From Taeniopygia guttata (taxonomy: Eukaryota; Chordata; Aves; Passeriformes; Estrildidae): a DNA stretch of 64,000 nucleotides. The first letter of the stretch is position 1. The number at the start of each line of letters is the position of its first letter. The position numbers and the translations under genes were made by a program. The notes under the pieces are model-generated. The model was not told the DNA's origin and searched no databases. It saw only the letters and a program-made list of their open reading frames with translations. The stretch is from the NCBI RefSeq assembly GCF_048771995.1, contig NC_133024.1:24444001-24508000 (forward strand), in the 5' to 3' direction. Of the stretch, positions 51,299-62,538 are shown piece after piece.

Positions 51299-51900
51299 GT
51301 GCGGCTCCTGCACTCTGCGGGATCCCAGGCACTCGGAGCGGGTGCGGCTCCTGCACTCTGCGGGATCCCAGGCACTCGGAGCGGGTGCGGCTCCTGCTCC
51401 CTGCGGGATCCCAGGGACTCGGAGCGGGCTGCGGCTCCTGCTCCCTGTGGGATCCCAGGGATTCGGGGCGGGCTGCGGCTCCTGCACTCTGCGGGATCCC
51501 AGGGACTCGGAGCGGGTGCGACTCCTGGGCCCTGCGGGATCCCAGGGACTCGGACCGGGCTGCGGCTCCTGCTCCCTGCGGGATCCCAGGGACTCGGAGC
51601 GGGCTGCGGCTCCTGCTCCCTGTGGGATCCCAGGGACTCGGAGCGGGCTGCGGCTCCTGCTCCCTGTGGGATCCCAGGGACTCGGAGCGGGCTGCGGCTC
51701 CTGAGCCCTGCGGGATCCCAGGGACTCGGAGCGGGCTGCGGCTCCTGAGCCCTGCGGGATCCCAGGGACTCGGAGCGGGTGCGGCTCCTGCTCCCTGTGG
51801 GATCCCACAGGCTCCGACAGGGCTGCGGCTCCTGCTGTCTGCGGAATCCCACGGGTTCGGAGCGGGCTGCGGCTCCTGCTCCCTGCGGGACCGCGGCTCC
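51299..51900 (+). repeat. GC-rich minisatellite, 43/44-bp unit, about 13.5 copies
   Basis: Thirteen full units and a partial one run head to tail from 51299. Units are 43 bp (starting GTGCGG) or 44 bp (starting GCTGCGG). Most contain GCGGGATCCCAGG or GTGGGATCCCAGG, so a GGATCC palindrome recurs every 43-44 bp. The first three units are 43 bp and the central ones mostly 44 bp, with the last units more diverged, as expected if expansion is in the middle. The unit length is not a multiple of three and has few stops, which explains the long frames (up to 309 codons) on both strands. Confidence 0.97.
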
Positions 51901-52582
51901 TCCTCTCCTCGGAACCCACTCAGCTCCGAGGGTCACAGCGGCCAGGCCAGGGGAACATCTGCGGGGCTGCAGAGGTGACCCAGAGAGAAATCGTCATTTT
52001 CATGGTCTATTAAAAGTGACAACTCGGTGCCCTCCATTTATTTCCCGTCACTGAGATTTATTTTCTGTCCAAGGATATATATTCCCACCCCAACCCCCCC
52101 CCCCCCCCCCCAAAAGAAAAAAAAAACCAAACAAGAAAACCCCAAAAACTGCATCTGGCAGCTAAACATCAAACTCTGATTTTGATACCTTGCAAAAAGG
52201 ATATGGGTTGATAGTTGAAGCTGCTACCTCGACAGCCTTGGAGATCAAAGCTCTCTGTCCACAAGGTAACCATGACTGTCCATATAGTATCGTGGCTAAC
52301 TTCTTCCAAACACTGGCTCCTGCCCACTCAGCCCACTCTTTTTCTAGCACAAACACACCAGCTCATGAGGCCAACTGGTCTCCACATCCTATCTGGCCTC
52401 CCTGCTAAGCCCTAGAGGAGGTCAGGAGCAGGGCCAGCTGTTTTCATTACTCCTTTTATTTTCTATCCTCAGTGAACTACAGGTGACATGAAGGCCATTT
52501 ATATCTCATGTACATCTCTCTAAGGAGGGGTGGATTTGGATGAACATCTCATAATTTGGGAATTCAGGGGCTGTTATCAGCA
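51901..52582. other. Non-coding stretch with a poly(C) run
   Basis: No gene recognised. A run of 18 C at 52094-52111 is followed by an A-rich tract. Confidence 0.7.
52094..52111 (+). repeat. Poly(C) run, 18 nt
   Basis: An uninterrupted C homopolymer followed by an A-rich tract. Sequencing length is uncertain. Confidence 0.95.
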
Positions 52583-52838
52583 TTTGGTCAAGGGTTGTGA
52601 TTCTGCCCCTCTACTTTGCTGCTGCAAGACCCACCTGGAGTACTGTGCCAAACTCTGAGGCCCCCAATACAGGAATTGTGTGGACCTGTTGGAGTAAGTC
52701 CAGAGAAAGGTCATAAAAAGGATCAGAGGGCTGGAATACCTCTCCTATGAAGGCAGGGTGAAAAAACGGGGGTTCAACCTGAAGAAGAGAGAGCTCCAGC
52801 AAGATCTTTTAGCAACCTTCAGGTATCTAAAGGGGACC
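52583..52838 (+). mobile_element. CR1 LINE 3' region, left part (split by LTR-E)
   Basis: Landmarks of the avian CR1 3' region appear in order: GTGATTCTGCCCCTCTACTT (52597), CACCTGGAGTACTGTG (52632), GACCTGTTGGAGTAAGTCCA (52683), GATCAGAGGGCTGGAATACC (52721), CTCTCCTATGAAGGCAGG, and AACCTTCAGGTATCTAAAGG (52814). It stops in the middle of AAAGGGG-CCTACAAG, which resumes at 53163. Several frame-breaking changes are present, so it is a dead copy. Confidence 0.93.
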
Positions 52839-53162
52839 TGTTGTTTTGTTCTTTTGAGAGTTTTAAAGTTCTTCTAAAAGTTTTTTATGTCTTCTGATGT
52901 TTATATCTTTTTACTAACTTTTCTCACACTGTTTATGTAAATAATGATTGTTTTACATTCTTCTTTGTAGGTAGAGAACATTGATAGACTCTTAGTTTAA
53001 CCAGTGTAGTTGGAGAAGTGGCAATTTCACCCACCAATCTACTGTTACTTTTAGGATTCTGTATATTACAGACTCAGAAAATAAAATCTCTTTTTTAGTT
53101 CTTTTCTTCCCTCTTTTGCATCTAGCATCCATGTGTGAGTTATTCTGTGTCATAGTGTGACA
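52839..53162 (+). mobile_element. Solo LTR-like insertion inside CR1 (LTR-E)
   Basis: This 324-bp segment interrupts the CR1 precisely. It begins TGTTG and ends GTGACA, so it has TG...CA termini, and it contains AATAAA at 53080-53085 followed by a T/C-rich stretch, as in an LTR. The flanks GGGGACC (52832-52838) and GGGGTCT (53163-53169) match at 5 of 7 positions and could be a decayed target duplication. No coding sequence is present. The alternative is a non-autonomous element with LTR-like ends; family unknown to me. Confidence 0.72.
53080..53085 (+). terminator. Poly(A) signal of LTR-E
   Basis: AATAAA about 78 nt before the right end of the insertion, supporting plus-strand LTR orientation. 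Confidence 0.55.
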
Positions 53163-53472
53163 GGGGTCTACAAGTAAGATGGAGAGGGTCTTCTTACAAT
53201 AGAATGAAAGGACAAAAGGGAATGGCTTTAAACTGAAAGAGGTTAGAAATAGATGGTGTATTAGGGAGAAATGCTTCACTGTGAGTGGAGTGAGACACTA
53301 AAACAGGTTGCCCAGAGAAGGTGTGGCTGCCCTTGGAAGTGTTCAAGGCCAGGCTGGATAGGGTTTTGAGTGACCTGGTTCAGTGGGAGGTGTCTCTGTA
53401 CAGACAGGGAAGTTGGAATGAGATGATCTTTGAGGTCCCTTTAAACCCAAATCATTCTGTGATACTGTGATG
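53163..53472 (+). mobile_element. CR1 LINE 3' region, right part
   Basis: This continues the interrupted CR1: GGGGTCTACAAG, GGGAATGGCTTTAAACTGAA (53219), AACAGGTTGCCCAGAGAAGG (53302), GGAAGTGTTCAAGGCCAGGC (53335), GAGATGATCTTTGAGGTCCC (53419), then the terminal ATTCTGTGATACTGTGA octamer tail ending near 53472. Together with the left part it forms a CR1 of about 566 bp without the insertion. Confidence 0.94.
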
Positions 53473-53931
53473 ATTCACACAGAAGCCCTGCACCTTGGAG
53501 GCAGGGCAAAGCCCAGAGATAAGCCTATTGCACAGGCAGCACCTTCAGTGTGATGTGTGCTGCCACCACCATTCAAATACAGAGGTGTGGACAAGACCAA
53601 GCTGCCCTCTGAAGAGATGGTAAAACAAAGTCATTGGGTGGTGGTAAAATCACTGGACTCACCATTTTTGCAACTTGCCAACCATCACCTGAGTTTCTAC
53701 AGAGACTCACACAAGGGCTAGCTGGACCTCACCACACAACTGGGAAAGTTGGGGGAGATGGAGGTAATTGGGAGGAGACAGAAGATGGATGAACAGAGAA
53801 AGGATGGGTGAAGTAAAAACGCACAGAGTCGAAAGCCAGAGGAAGAGGAAACTGAACAAGAGGCTTCAGCCACATGGACTAGAGAGGACAGGACTAAAAG
53901 TGGTAGAAGAGAGAAAAAAGAGAGAAGGCTT
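53473..53931. other. Non-coding stretch, no gene recognised
   Basis: No gene recognised. The right half is increasingly purine-rich and grades into the array that follows. Confidence 0.65.
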
Positions 53932-54130
53932 GGGGGAAGGGAAGGGGAAGGGGAAGGGGAAGGGGAAGGGGAAGGGGGAAGGGGAAGGGGAAGGGGAAGG
54001 GGAAGGGGAAGGGGAAGGGGAAGGGGAAGGGGAAGGGGAAGGGGAAGGGGAAGGGGAAGGGGAAGGGGAAGGGGAAGGGGAAGGGGAAGGGGAAGGGGAA
54101 GGGGAAGGGGAAGGGGAAGGGGAAGGGGGA
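53932..54130 (+). repeat. (GGGGAA)n hexanucleotide array
   Basis: About 200 bp of near-perfect GGGGAA units, with a few GGGGGAA variants near 53976 and at the end. Consecutive four-G tracts separated by two A give dozens of possible plus-strand G-quadruplexes. Confidence 0.98.
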
Positions 54131-54597
54131 AGAGAAGAGAAGAGAAGAGAAGAGAAGAGGAGAGGAGAGGAGAGGAGAGGAGAGGAGAGGAGAGGAGAGG
54201 AGAGGAGAGGAGAGGAGAGGAGAGGAGAGGAGAGGAGAGGAGAGGAGAGGAGAGGAGAGGAGAGGAGAGGAGAGGAGAGGAGAGGAGAGGAGAGGAGAGG
54301 AGAGGAGAGGAGAGGAGAGGAGAGGAGAGGAGAGGAGAGGAGAGGAGAGGAGAGGAGAGGAGAGGAGAGGAGAGGAGAGGAGAGGAGAGGAGAGGAGAGG
54401 AGAGGAGAGGAGAGGAGAGGAGAGGAGAGGAGAGGAGAGGAGAGGAGAGGAGAGGAGAGGAGAGGAGAGGAGAGGAGAGGAGAGGAGAGGAGAGGAGAGG
54501 AGAGGAGAGGAGAAGAGAAGAGAAGAGAAGAGAAGAGAAGAGAAGAGAAGAGAAGAGAAGAGAAGAGAAGAGAAGAGAAGAGAAGAGAAGAGAAGAA
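54131..54597 (+). repeat. (AGAAG)n-(AGAGG)n-(AGAAG)n pentanucleotide array
   Basis: Three homogeneous blocks: about six AGAAG units (to about 54160), seventy AGAGG units (54161-54510), and about seventeen AGAAG units (54511-54597). The plus strand is pure purine throughout, a substrate for triplex (H-DNA) formation. Open frames of up to 398 codons on both strands here are artefacts. Collapsed or mis-sized assembly is likely in such an array. Confidence 0.98.
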
Positions 54598-57500
54598 GGA
54601 TCTCCACAGAGTCCACAGAGAGGGAACACACTTTTCAGCAGTAGGAGAGGCAAAACTGAGCTGGTGAACAAAAGTCCTCTCTGAGGTAAACACCAAGAGA
54701 GGATAAAGAGATGAAAGAGGGGAAGAGATGGAGAAAACCAGAGAAGCCTAGGTCTGGGAGCAGGAGGCTGAGGGAATAGGACACTGTGCCTTTGGGAAAG
54801 GGCTTGAAAAGAAGCTGTCTTGGGAATGCAGCATATGAGGAGGGACAGCACTGAGAAAGATGTATCTGCCCTGTCTGTGCTGTGGCTGTCACTGTGCAAA
54901 GGAACTGTATTCACTGTGAAGGCTCTCAGCAGCTGTTTTTACCAGTTCACCCTGAGCACACTCCATGACTGCAAATAACCAACATGGTGGGAATCTCTTA
55001 GTGCTGCAGCCACTGTCAGAAGCAGCCCAGGCAACTGAGCTGACGCTTCTACCTGGTATCCTGAAAGAAAGCTGAACCACCAGTGCAGCACTGATAAAGT
55101 CCTGACACCAGTTTACAGAGAAGACTGGGTTTTGTGCCACTCCAAAGAGCAGCAGTGCTCCTTCTGTTAGCAGTGCAAGTCTAAAAACCCACCTGCTGCT
55201 CCCCAAAACCATTGGATGGTCCTTCTTTCAAGATCATGCAACATGAGAGAGCCAAACATGCAAAAGAGACCCAAAGCTCTCTATTTTCTACAGGGAGCAC
55301 CAGAAACATGAAACTCAAAACTTACTGTTTTTCTCCAATTAGCAAAGCAAGTTTGTCTTTCCATCCAGGCTTGAGGAGGGCTCTAGGGAGAGCTCCCAGC
55401 CATACCTGGGAGTGATAAAACTGCTGGCCTGGTGTACTCTAACCCCAGCCCTGCCTGTGGAGATAATACACAGCTCTCCTGTGCCTAGGGAACACCCTTG
55501 GGACTGATTTTGCTTGGTGCTAAATAAAAACAGCTACCCCCCCCACCCCCCATAGCTTTCCTATCCACTAGATGAAGCCACCAGATATGCAGAGATTACT
55601 ACAACTGAATTAAATCTTTTCTTGCATCTTCTAAGAACAAATTTGGATGTGGCTGGTCACCTGCTTTTAAGAGTTGCAATGCCAACAGAGGAGGTGAATG
55701 AACTAGGCAGCTCCTTGAAAATATAGGTTTGGATTAAAGAAAATCCTGGTCTCTGAGTGCAAATCAATGCGAAATACAGAGCTCTGTGTATTCCTAGCAT
55801 ATCCTCTCTGCAGCATCTGGCAAAGTTAACACTCAGAGCTGGCAATGTGCATATAAAGAAATAGGTAGATTATAGTTCAAATATAAAACTCTTATGAGGC
55901 AGTCAGTCAAAACCAATGGTGGAAGCATTCCCTTTTATCCTTGTGCCTAGTAAGACTGTGGACTCTGAGCAGAGATGTTTAAGAGAAAGCTAACCATCCT
56001 TCAGCAGGGGATTAAATATAGTTGGATCTCTTAGGTCAGACTCTGGGGCGCTGTGTGTGCACATGCACATGTGCATGTATGTGTAGATTATATGGGGTTT
56101 TTTTTTTAATAAATCCTTCTCAATCCTGCTCCTTATGATTATATTCATTTTCCAGTTGGGGAACAAAAGTCTCAGTGAGACTAGAGCTAATATTTCACTC
56201 TATAGGTTCAGATTAACCACCAGGTCTGCCTCTGACATGCACTCCAGGCCCCCCAGGATGGGTGCCTGCATTCCTGCTTACCTCAGGTAATGCAGCAAGT
56301 CAAAGGCAAGCTGAGAGTGAAACCCAGATCTGAATAGAACCCCAGCAGCACGTTAGCTGGATCACAAGCACACGATGTATTTGTCTTCATTTAATGTACT
56401 ATTTTTTCTATCCTCTTGAGTAATTTCCTTCCCTTAAAGGATATAAATCACATACCTACAAAGTAAAGAATTATTTAAAGAACAGTTATATTTAAGCTTG
56501 AAAAAGGAGTTTGAATTTAACTCCCTAGTGGCTGAGATGTGACTGGCTGGTGAATATAACTTGGCTTAACTATATGAAGGTGTTTTATGGCTTCAGTACC
56601 ACCTGGCCTGCAAACCAGTGTTCCAAACACAGGGGTGCTACTGTGGGTGAATACCCTTGCTGCAATTTAACTTAATGCTGCCTTCATTCATTTCCCCTAA
56701 AGTGACCTACCCTGCTCTCAGCCCCAAATTCATGCTCACACACACATCAGGCTTTGCCCCAAGTTAACTCCATCAGTTTAACAGCTCCATTTCATTGTGT
56801 GCCACTCTCAGGTGGAGGTTTCTCTTTACTTCTCTAAGTCACACCACAATTTCATTTTGTCCCTGATCTTATTGTGATAAAGACAGGAGGAAATGTAGGA
56901 GTGGAGGATTCCCAATGGAATAGCATTGACTCCAATAGCAGTAGTGAGTGTTAATCTGTTAGTATGACAAGGAGTATTCTTTCTGCTTATTAAGTACGGC
57001 TTAGCAGCAGAAAATCCACCAAAAGCTTTAAATGAACGATGAAAAAGAGATGAAAGAAATTCATACACTGGGAAGAACCATAGTGACCATATTTTAAACA
57101 ACTTCACAACTGTTCTCTCCCACAAATATCTTGTGTAGCAGTTGCGTTTGTGAGATCTATTCCCTTTCCTTTATGGTTCAGACTAAAAACCAATGGATTT
57201 GCTCTGAATAACACAAATCTAATGCTGACACTTCTGTTTATAAGAACTGAAATACCACGCAAAGATGTATGACCATTATATCTACGAGATAGACAGTCAC
57301 TGATAACTTCCAAAAACCTTTGGAAAAGGAAAGAAAACACAAATCTACAGTCCAAGAATCCTTTGTGGCCAAAAAGAACCAATTTAAAACAGGCAGAGAC
57401 TGATTTGATCAATTTTAATGCAGACCTTGAACTCTGTGCTTAGAAATATAACAGAGCTGTCAGGAGCTGCAGCTCCCTCCCAGCCAGTGGACAAGGAACT

Positions 57501-58629
57501 TTGTGTCACTTGAAGGAAAGGTTAGACATCCTGTGAGTCTGGCGTGTGCTGGGGACAGATGGGGGCACAATGTTTATATTAAAACTCAGCTGAAAGGCTA
57601 CCAGAAAAGCCCCATGGGCTGAATGCTCTTGATTTGACTGACAAGAATTGAAATGAGGGCATGACATGGAAATCCTGATTATAAGCCATGTTTCAAGAAA
57701 AATAGTATTTGAGTAGATAAACTTTCAAATGTGGTTAGGACTATTTCATACACCATCTTTAGTAAACATAAGTCTGGAACCAAGTTTTGATTTCTAATAT
57801 CCCAGGAGTCCACTGCCTGGGGCTGGAGGTGGCTCTTTGTAAAATGAAACGCTTTGGAGTCTTAGTCACATCCAAAATCTATTAGGGCCGTGTTTCCTTC
57901 TTTCCATCAACACACAGCTGAAAAGAAAATCAAACTTGGGAGGTTTGCATATAATCACCTTTGCTTCTGAACCAAAGCCTCGCTGGACTTGCATGAGCAA
58001 CTACTTTGCTCACACATCTGACCCCAAACTCTGTATGTCCTTGCTGCTGCAACTAATCTGGGCCCATTAATGAGCAGGGATATGGTTGCTGGTTTCACAA
58101 GGTCGGTAAATCCTTGAATCCCCAGAGCTGGCTGGCAGGCACATAAAAGTTAGTTTGCAGTGGTTCTTCCACAGGATGCTCTCCTAAGCTCTGAGGCACT
58201 GTCCCAGTGTGGAGGAGGTAGAAAAGTCAGCCAGGCAGTTCCTCTCAGCCTCAGCAGGGCAGCAGGACTAATTTAAGCCAGCTGTGAGCCCATAAGAAGC
58301 CAGTTGCACTGTTGTATACAGTTAAATATGGGGGCAGCAGCTTTTTACACGGCATCCCATCTGTTCCCTGGCACTGTCCATGTACCCCCATGCCTTTGAA
58401 CCACAGACCATCACAACAAGAGAAGGAGCTGGGAAGCTAAAGGCACGCTGTGGTGAAGACCATTTGCTCCCGGGACACAAAGTACTCAAGCCTCTTCACC
58501 CCAGCATAGCAGATACCACAGGACAGAGAGCATATCCTGAGAGACAATCGCAGGAGAAAAAAAGGAAGATGAGTTCATCTCAAGGGGCAGAGCACCTTAA
58601 TCTTCGCAGGGTCACAAGGGGGAAAAGCC
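54598..58629. other. Non-coding stretch, no gene recognised
   Basis: No gene recognised over 4 kb. A C-rich run lies at 55538-55552, and an alternating purine-pyrimidine TGTGTGTGCACATGCACATGTG-like patch at about 56052-56082. Open frames are about 100 codons or fewer. Confidence 0.55.
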
Positions 58630-59050
58630 AAACCCGGGAGCTCCTAAGGAGGCGCAGCCATGTGCGGGCGAACTGAGCAGCGACGGGAATCGCGGAATTT
58701 CTTCATCCCTCCAGAGGATGTCAGCGTAGAGCCACCAAAAAAGGCGATCTTTGTGACCCAAATTCGGCAGCAGTGAGGAAATCAGAATGTGCAGCCGCTC
58801 TGCGGACATAGCCCCGAAGCTGCCCGCCTGCTTTCCCACAAGGACACAACTTTCCCTGGCCAGTGTGCAACTGGTGGGATGACGGGAGGAGCGGCGAGAG
58901 GCACCGCGATTTGGGTACTGCACAACAGTTTATCCCGGGAAACAAGCGGGATGTGTGCTCTGGGTGACTGGGCTGAGCAAAAGCACGGGGCGTTCTCCCC
59001 CTTTCTACTGTCGTGCTTCAACCTCCTGCGTGTCCCCGGGCGTGGACCAG
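58630..59050. promoter_or_regulatory. CpG-rich block (candidate CpG island)
   Basis: I count about 28 CpG in roughly 410 bp, far above the surrounding sequence. No tandem repeat explains it, which makes it a better promoter candidate than the block at 51 kb. There is no convincing TATA box. Short frames of about 60-100 codons cross it on both strands without recognisable domains. The minus-strand LTR-D begins about 160 bp to the right. Confidence 0.5.
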
Positions 59051-59209
59051 CAAGTAGAGGATGCATTCACAGCCAAGGAAGATGAGCAAACAAAACCATG
59101 GAGACTGTGCTCACAAATAGCAGGAACAGACTGCAGGCTGTAGCCATTGGGCAAGTGCCCCCCGGAGAGAGCTGCTGGGAGATCTATGTGCTTGTGCACC
59201 TATTACTGT

Positions 59210-59789
59210 TGTTTGTGTCACCAAATGATAGTCTTTGATTTTATACATATTATTCCCAGCAGGAAACCACAGTCAAAAGAAAGAACCGCTTTCTGTCTGT
59301 GGGGATTCTGTGCTCCAGGATGGTTTGGATGGATGGAGATGAGAGATCTCTGAAGGCTGCTCTTAGAATATTTGGTTTATTATAGAGGGTGAAAGGTCCT
59401 GCTTGGAGCTGCCAGACATGACATGTGGCAAGGCCTGAGGGGATGGGGGAGGGGAGAGGCAAGGGGTAGAGGGAGATAAGAGGATGCTCCAGGAGAGGGT
59501 GGAAGTTCCAAGAGAGCATCTGTCCCCTCAGAGACCCCTTATCAGGGGGCTCCAAGGTGGGCTGGAACAAGACTTGGGCCAATGGGGTCACAGACACCTG
59601 ATGTTTCAGGGGAGGGTTACAGGTGTGGATGAACCATACATTTTGGGGGTGAGATAGAACAGTCCATTTGACTTTTGGACCTATCTGTAGGTAAGGGCAT
59701 TGTCCAACCAGTAGGGAGGATTGTTTTCATCCTGCTGTACTATTGTAAATCTTTTGCCAGGCAATCATATTTACTCATCCTCCCCAACA
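59210..59789 (-). mobile_element. Solo LTR of an avian endogenous retrovirus (LTR-D)
   Basis: On the minus strand it starts TGTTGGGGAGG (plus end 59789) and ends GACACAAACA (plus 59210), 580 bp. CTGT flanks both sides (59206-59209 and 59790-59793), a possible 4-bp target duplication of the kind seen in gamma-type (class I) elements. An overlapping TATA/poly(A) motif, CTATAATAAAC, lies at plus 59375-59384. The left part has R/U5 character. No internal retroviral sequence is present. The 4-bp match is short, so the boundaries are less certain than for LTR-B. Confidence 0.8.
59376..59381 (-). terminator. Poly(A) signal overlapping the TATA box of LTR-D
   Basis: AATAAA on the minus strand shares bases with CTATAA. 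If CTATAA is the promoter box, the signal sits upstream of the start site, in U3. Confidence 0.55.
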
Positions 59790-59793
59790 CTGT

Positions 59794-62467
59794 CCATTGC
59801 ACATTTCTGTAATAGTTTCTATCCCTAAGAATCTTAATTTTGAGTGTCTAAAGTCACACTGGATTTTCTATGAAGCTAATTCTAGCCTTGTCTGCCTTTG
59901 GTTCTTCATGTGGAGCACAGGGGCAAATGTGCCATAAGCCTCAATCTAAGAGGAGGGGAGAGGATCCCAGATGGAAAGGTTGTACCAATGATGCCAATCA
60001 CTTAAGAAAGTCTCTAGGCTACTCTGCAACATTAGAAACTGCCACAACTTAAAGAGTGCTGCTGCAACCCAGACCACACAGCTTTCCCCTGTCTGAAATG
60101 TCCACATGGACAACAACCTGGTGATTGCTTGCCAAAGGGTCTTGTGATCATTCAAGAAAAATTAGCTACTTGAGAGAAATACTGCAGATATTGATAGCAT
60201 CCAGGAAGGCAGACTCTAGCAAACATAGTGGGTTCAAATACAAGCATTAAACTATAGAGCCTTTACTGTATCCAGTCCCTTAGCCTTTTTGAGCATGCAC
60301 CACATCAGTTTTCCCATTAAAGCATATTGACTGGAAGAAAGTCATCATCCCTTCCCAAGTATGATTTAATAAGTCCAAATCCAGGACCTGACCCAGGCTA
60401 TATCCACTAAAGCATCACTTGCCAGCCAACCACGCAAGCTGCATCTTAATCTCTCTTCTTTCCTGCTATTTGTTTTGTGGGGTTGGGGCTTTTTTGCTTG
60501 TTTTTACATGAATAGATTAAATTTCCTGCCAACCCACTTTCTCATTCAAACATGTTACAGAGGAAGTGGGAGGAAGGAGGAAATCAGGAACAAACAACAA
60601 GCAGAAAATGGCATTAGAAGGCTTAGTGAGGAGTCTGATCCTCAGCCATGCGCACTGCCCCATTCCTGCACATCAGCAGTGCTCTCTGCTACAAGAAAAG
60701 GAAAAGTGCTTTTTTAGCCGTCATTGTCCATAGAAACACATCAAAGAAAATATGCCAGAGCTCTAGAGTCAGGAAGTCCCAAGATTACAAAGTTTCTCCT
60801 CCCTAAACAACATCATTTACATGTCCAAATCTCTTGCCACATATTATCTCCCACTCTGGCTCCATGGCTGTGTAGGTGACCTAAGACAGCCTTTCTCGGT
60901 GCTGTCCACCAGCCAACAAGAGCTCTGAGCCAGTGCCAAGGAAGGCTCAGGAAATGCCCTGTATGTGCCCTCCCTTGCTTAGGATGTCACAGACCTGGTA
61001 ATTCTTGGTAGCATCCTCAGGCACATGCAATGCTCAGAGGCAGACATGGGAGAAAGCAATGTGAAGAAAAAGAGCCACAGCCTTTCACTCTCCCTGCTTT
61101 CAAGGCTTGCTTTGTCTCTGATGTCCATCTACTCATCAGCCAAGAAGAGACATGGCTCAGTGAGCTCAGTGACACTGCATTCCCTCTCTCAACACCCATA
61201 TTCCTGATCCTCACCAGCACCTCTTGCCTTTCTCATGGCAAGAACAGACCTGTAACAAGGGCACAGTGGGTGAGCACTAGTTTTTTGGCATCAGAAAAAC
61301 AAGCTGCAGGCAGGATAGCCAGCAGCACTCAGAAAAAGCACAGAAAGAAAGGCAACTCGGTCATTGGAAAACCTGACAACAACTCATTCCAGGCCTCTGT
61401 TAAACAGAGGCCATGAGTAAACATGAGTGCTTGGGTCTGCTCAGAAGTGAATTTGTGAAAGGCATGTACTGTCTCAGTTTTCCATGTGCTGGAAATGTTC
61501 AAGACCACCATAAGAGAACTTTCACCTGGTTCACCTGGTGGTGGCAGACATGCACAGACTCATCCACCTGCTCACAAACCAGTGGTGCCATGGCTGGGAA
61601 GATCCAGGTTAGAGTGCAGACACAGAGAGACACTTGCATGCCTGAAGTGAAAAAGGCTGAGATGTCAAATGTTGCTTTGAAGAAAAATTCAGTAACCTGC
61701 AAAAGCTTACCAATGTACTTGATGAAACCATGATTATCATGAACATTCCTCCAATATAAAAATATTAGTTTGATTTCCTCTGTCCAGTACCATCAATTAC
61801 CCAGTTACCTCCTGGGTGGCATCTGAGGCTACCCTGATTTGATGTCCTCTTAATGAGGGCCTAAAACATGATGTAAGGAAGACTGATGTCCTGAGCATCC
61901 CCCATCCTCATAGGGAAACCAGGCAGTTTTGGACAGGATACCATCTGTTAGACTGGTTTCTGCTGGAAATTCATCTGTGTTTCAGCAAAAGTGTGTTGAA
62001 GTGCATGCATCTGAGTAATTTTATTTTTTTTTAGTTCCGATGAATCAGCAGATATGAGTCCAAAAGCTGTGTAAGTTAAAAAAACTTCTGGCAGTCTGCA
62101 GACCAGTTTTCCCAAATATTTTTAACTGAGCTCTCATCTACACCAGCCTCTAAAAAGATATCCACTTCTAAAGTGTGAAGCATCCTCTCATGGTTATTTC
62201 TGTCTCAGCACTCAAAAGTACAGTTAATCCTTGCTTCAGAACAAGTTCCTCTCTGATATTTTTTGGTAGAAGGTGACATAGTTATAGGTACCAACATTTA
62301 AAGTAACATCCATGGTGTGTGGTGGATAATCCCTATGGCACAATCTGGAACTGAAGAGGCTGTCAGCAAACTCAACCATTTCAATGGTGGCTTTTACTTA
62401 CTGCTGCAATAGCTTGAACCTCTGTTTGAATTTTAGTGATAAATTAAAACCCTGGAACACTATCAAG
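59794..62467. other. Non-coding stretch, no gene recognised
   Basis: No gene recognised. Frames of up to 128 codons at 61025-61733 overlap one another on both strands and show no domain. Confidence 0.55.
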
Positions 62468-62538
62468 TTTTTTTTTTTTGGTTTGGTTTTTTTTGTTTGG
62501 TTTTTTTGTGGTTTTTTTGGTTTTTTTTTTTTTTTTTT
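62468..62538 (+). repeat. T/G low-complexity tract
   Basis: Runs of T broken by G or GG over about 70 bases. Confidence 0.93.

Noticed and set aside
51299..51900. CRISPR-like regular repeats
   Set aside because: Units are directly adjacent with no unique spacers; this is a eukaryotic minisatellite.
51049..51978. 309-codon plus frame and 215-288-codon frames on both strands
   Set aside because: Open on both strands at once. They follow the 43/44-bp minisatellite, whose length is not a multiple of three. No domain, signal peptide or conserved start context.
53718..54914. 398-codon minus frame and 245-299-codon frames on both strands
   Set aside because: Translation of the GGGGAA and AGAGG arrays. 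The unit has no stop in these frames, and the products are pure two- to four-residue repeats.
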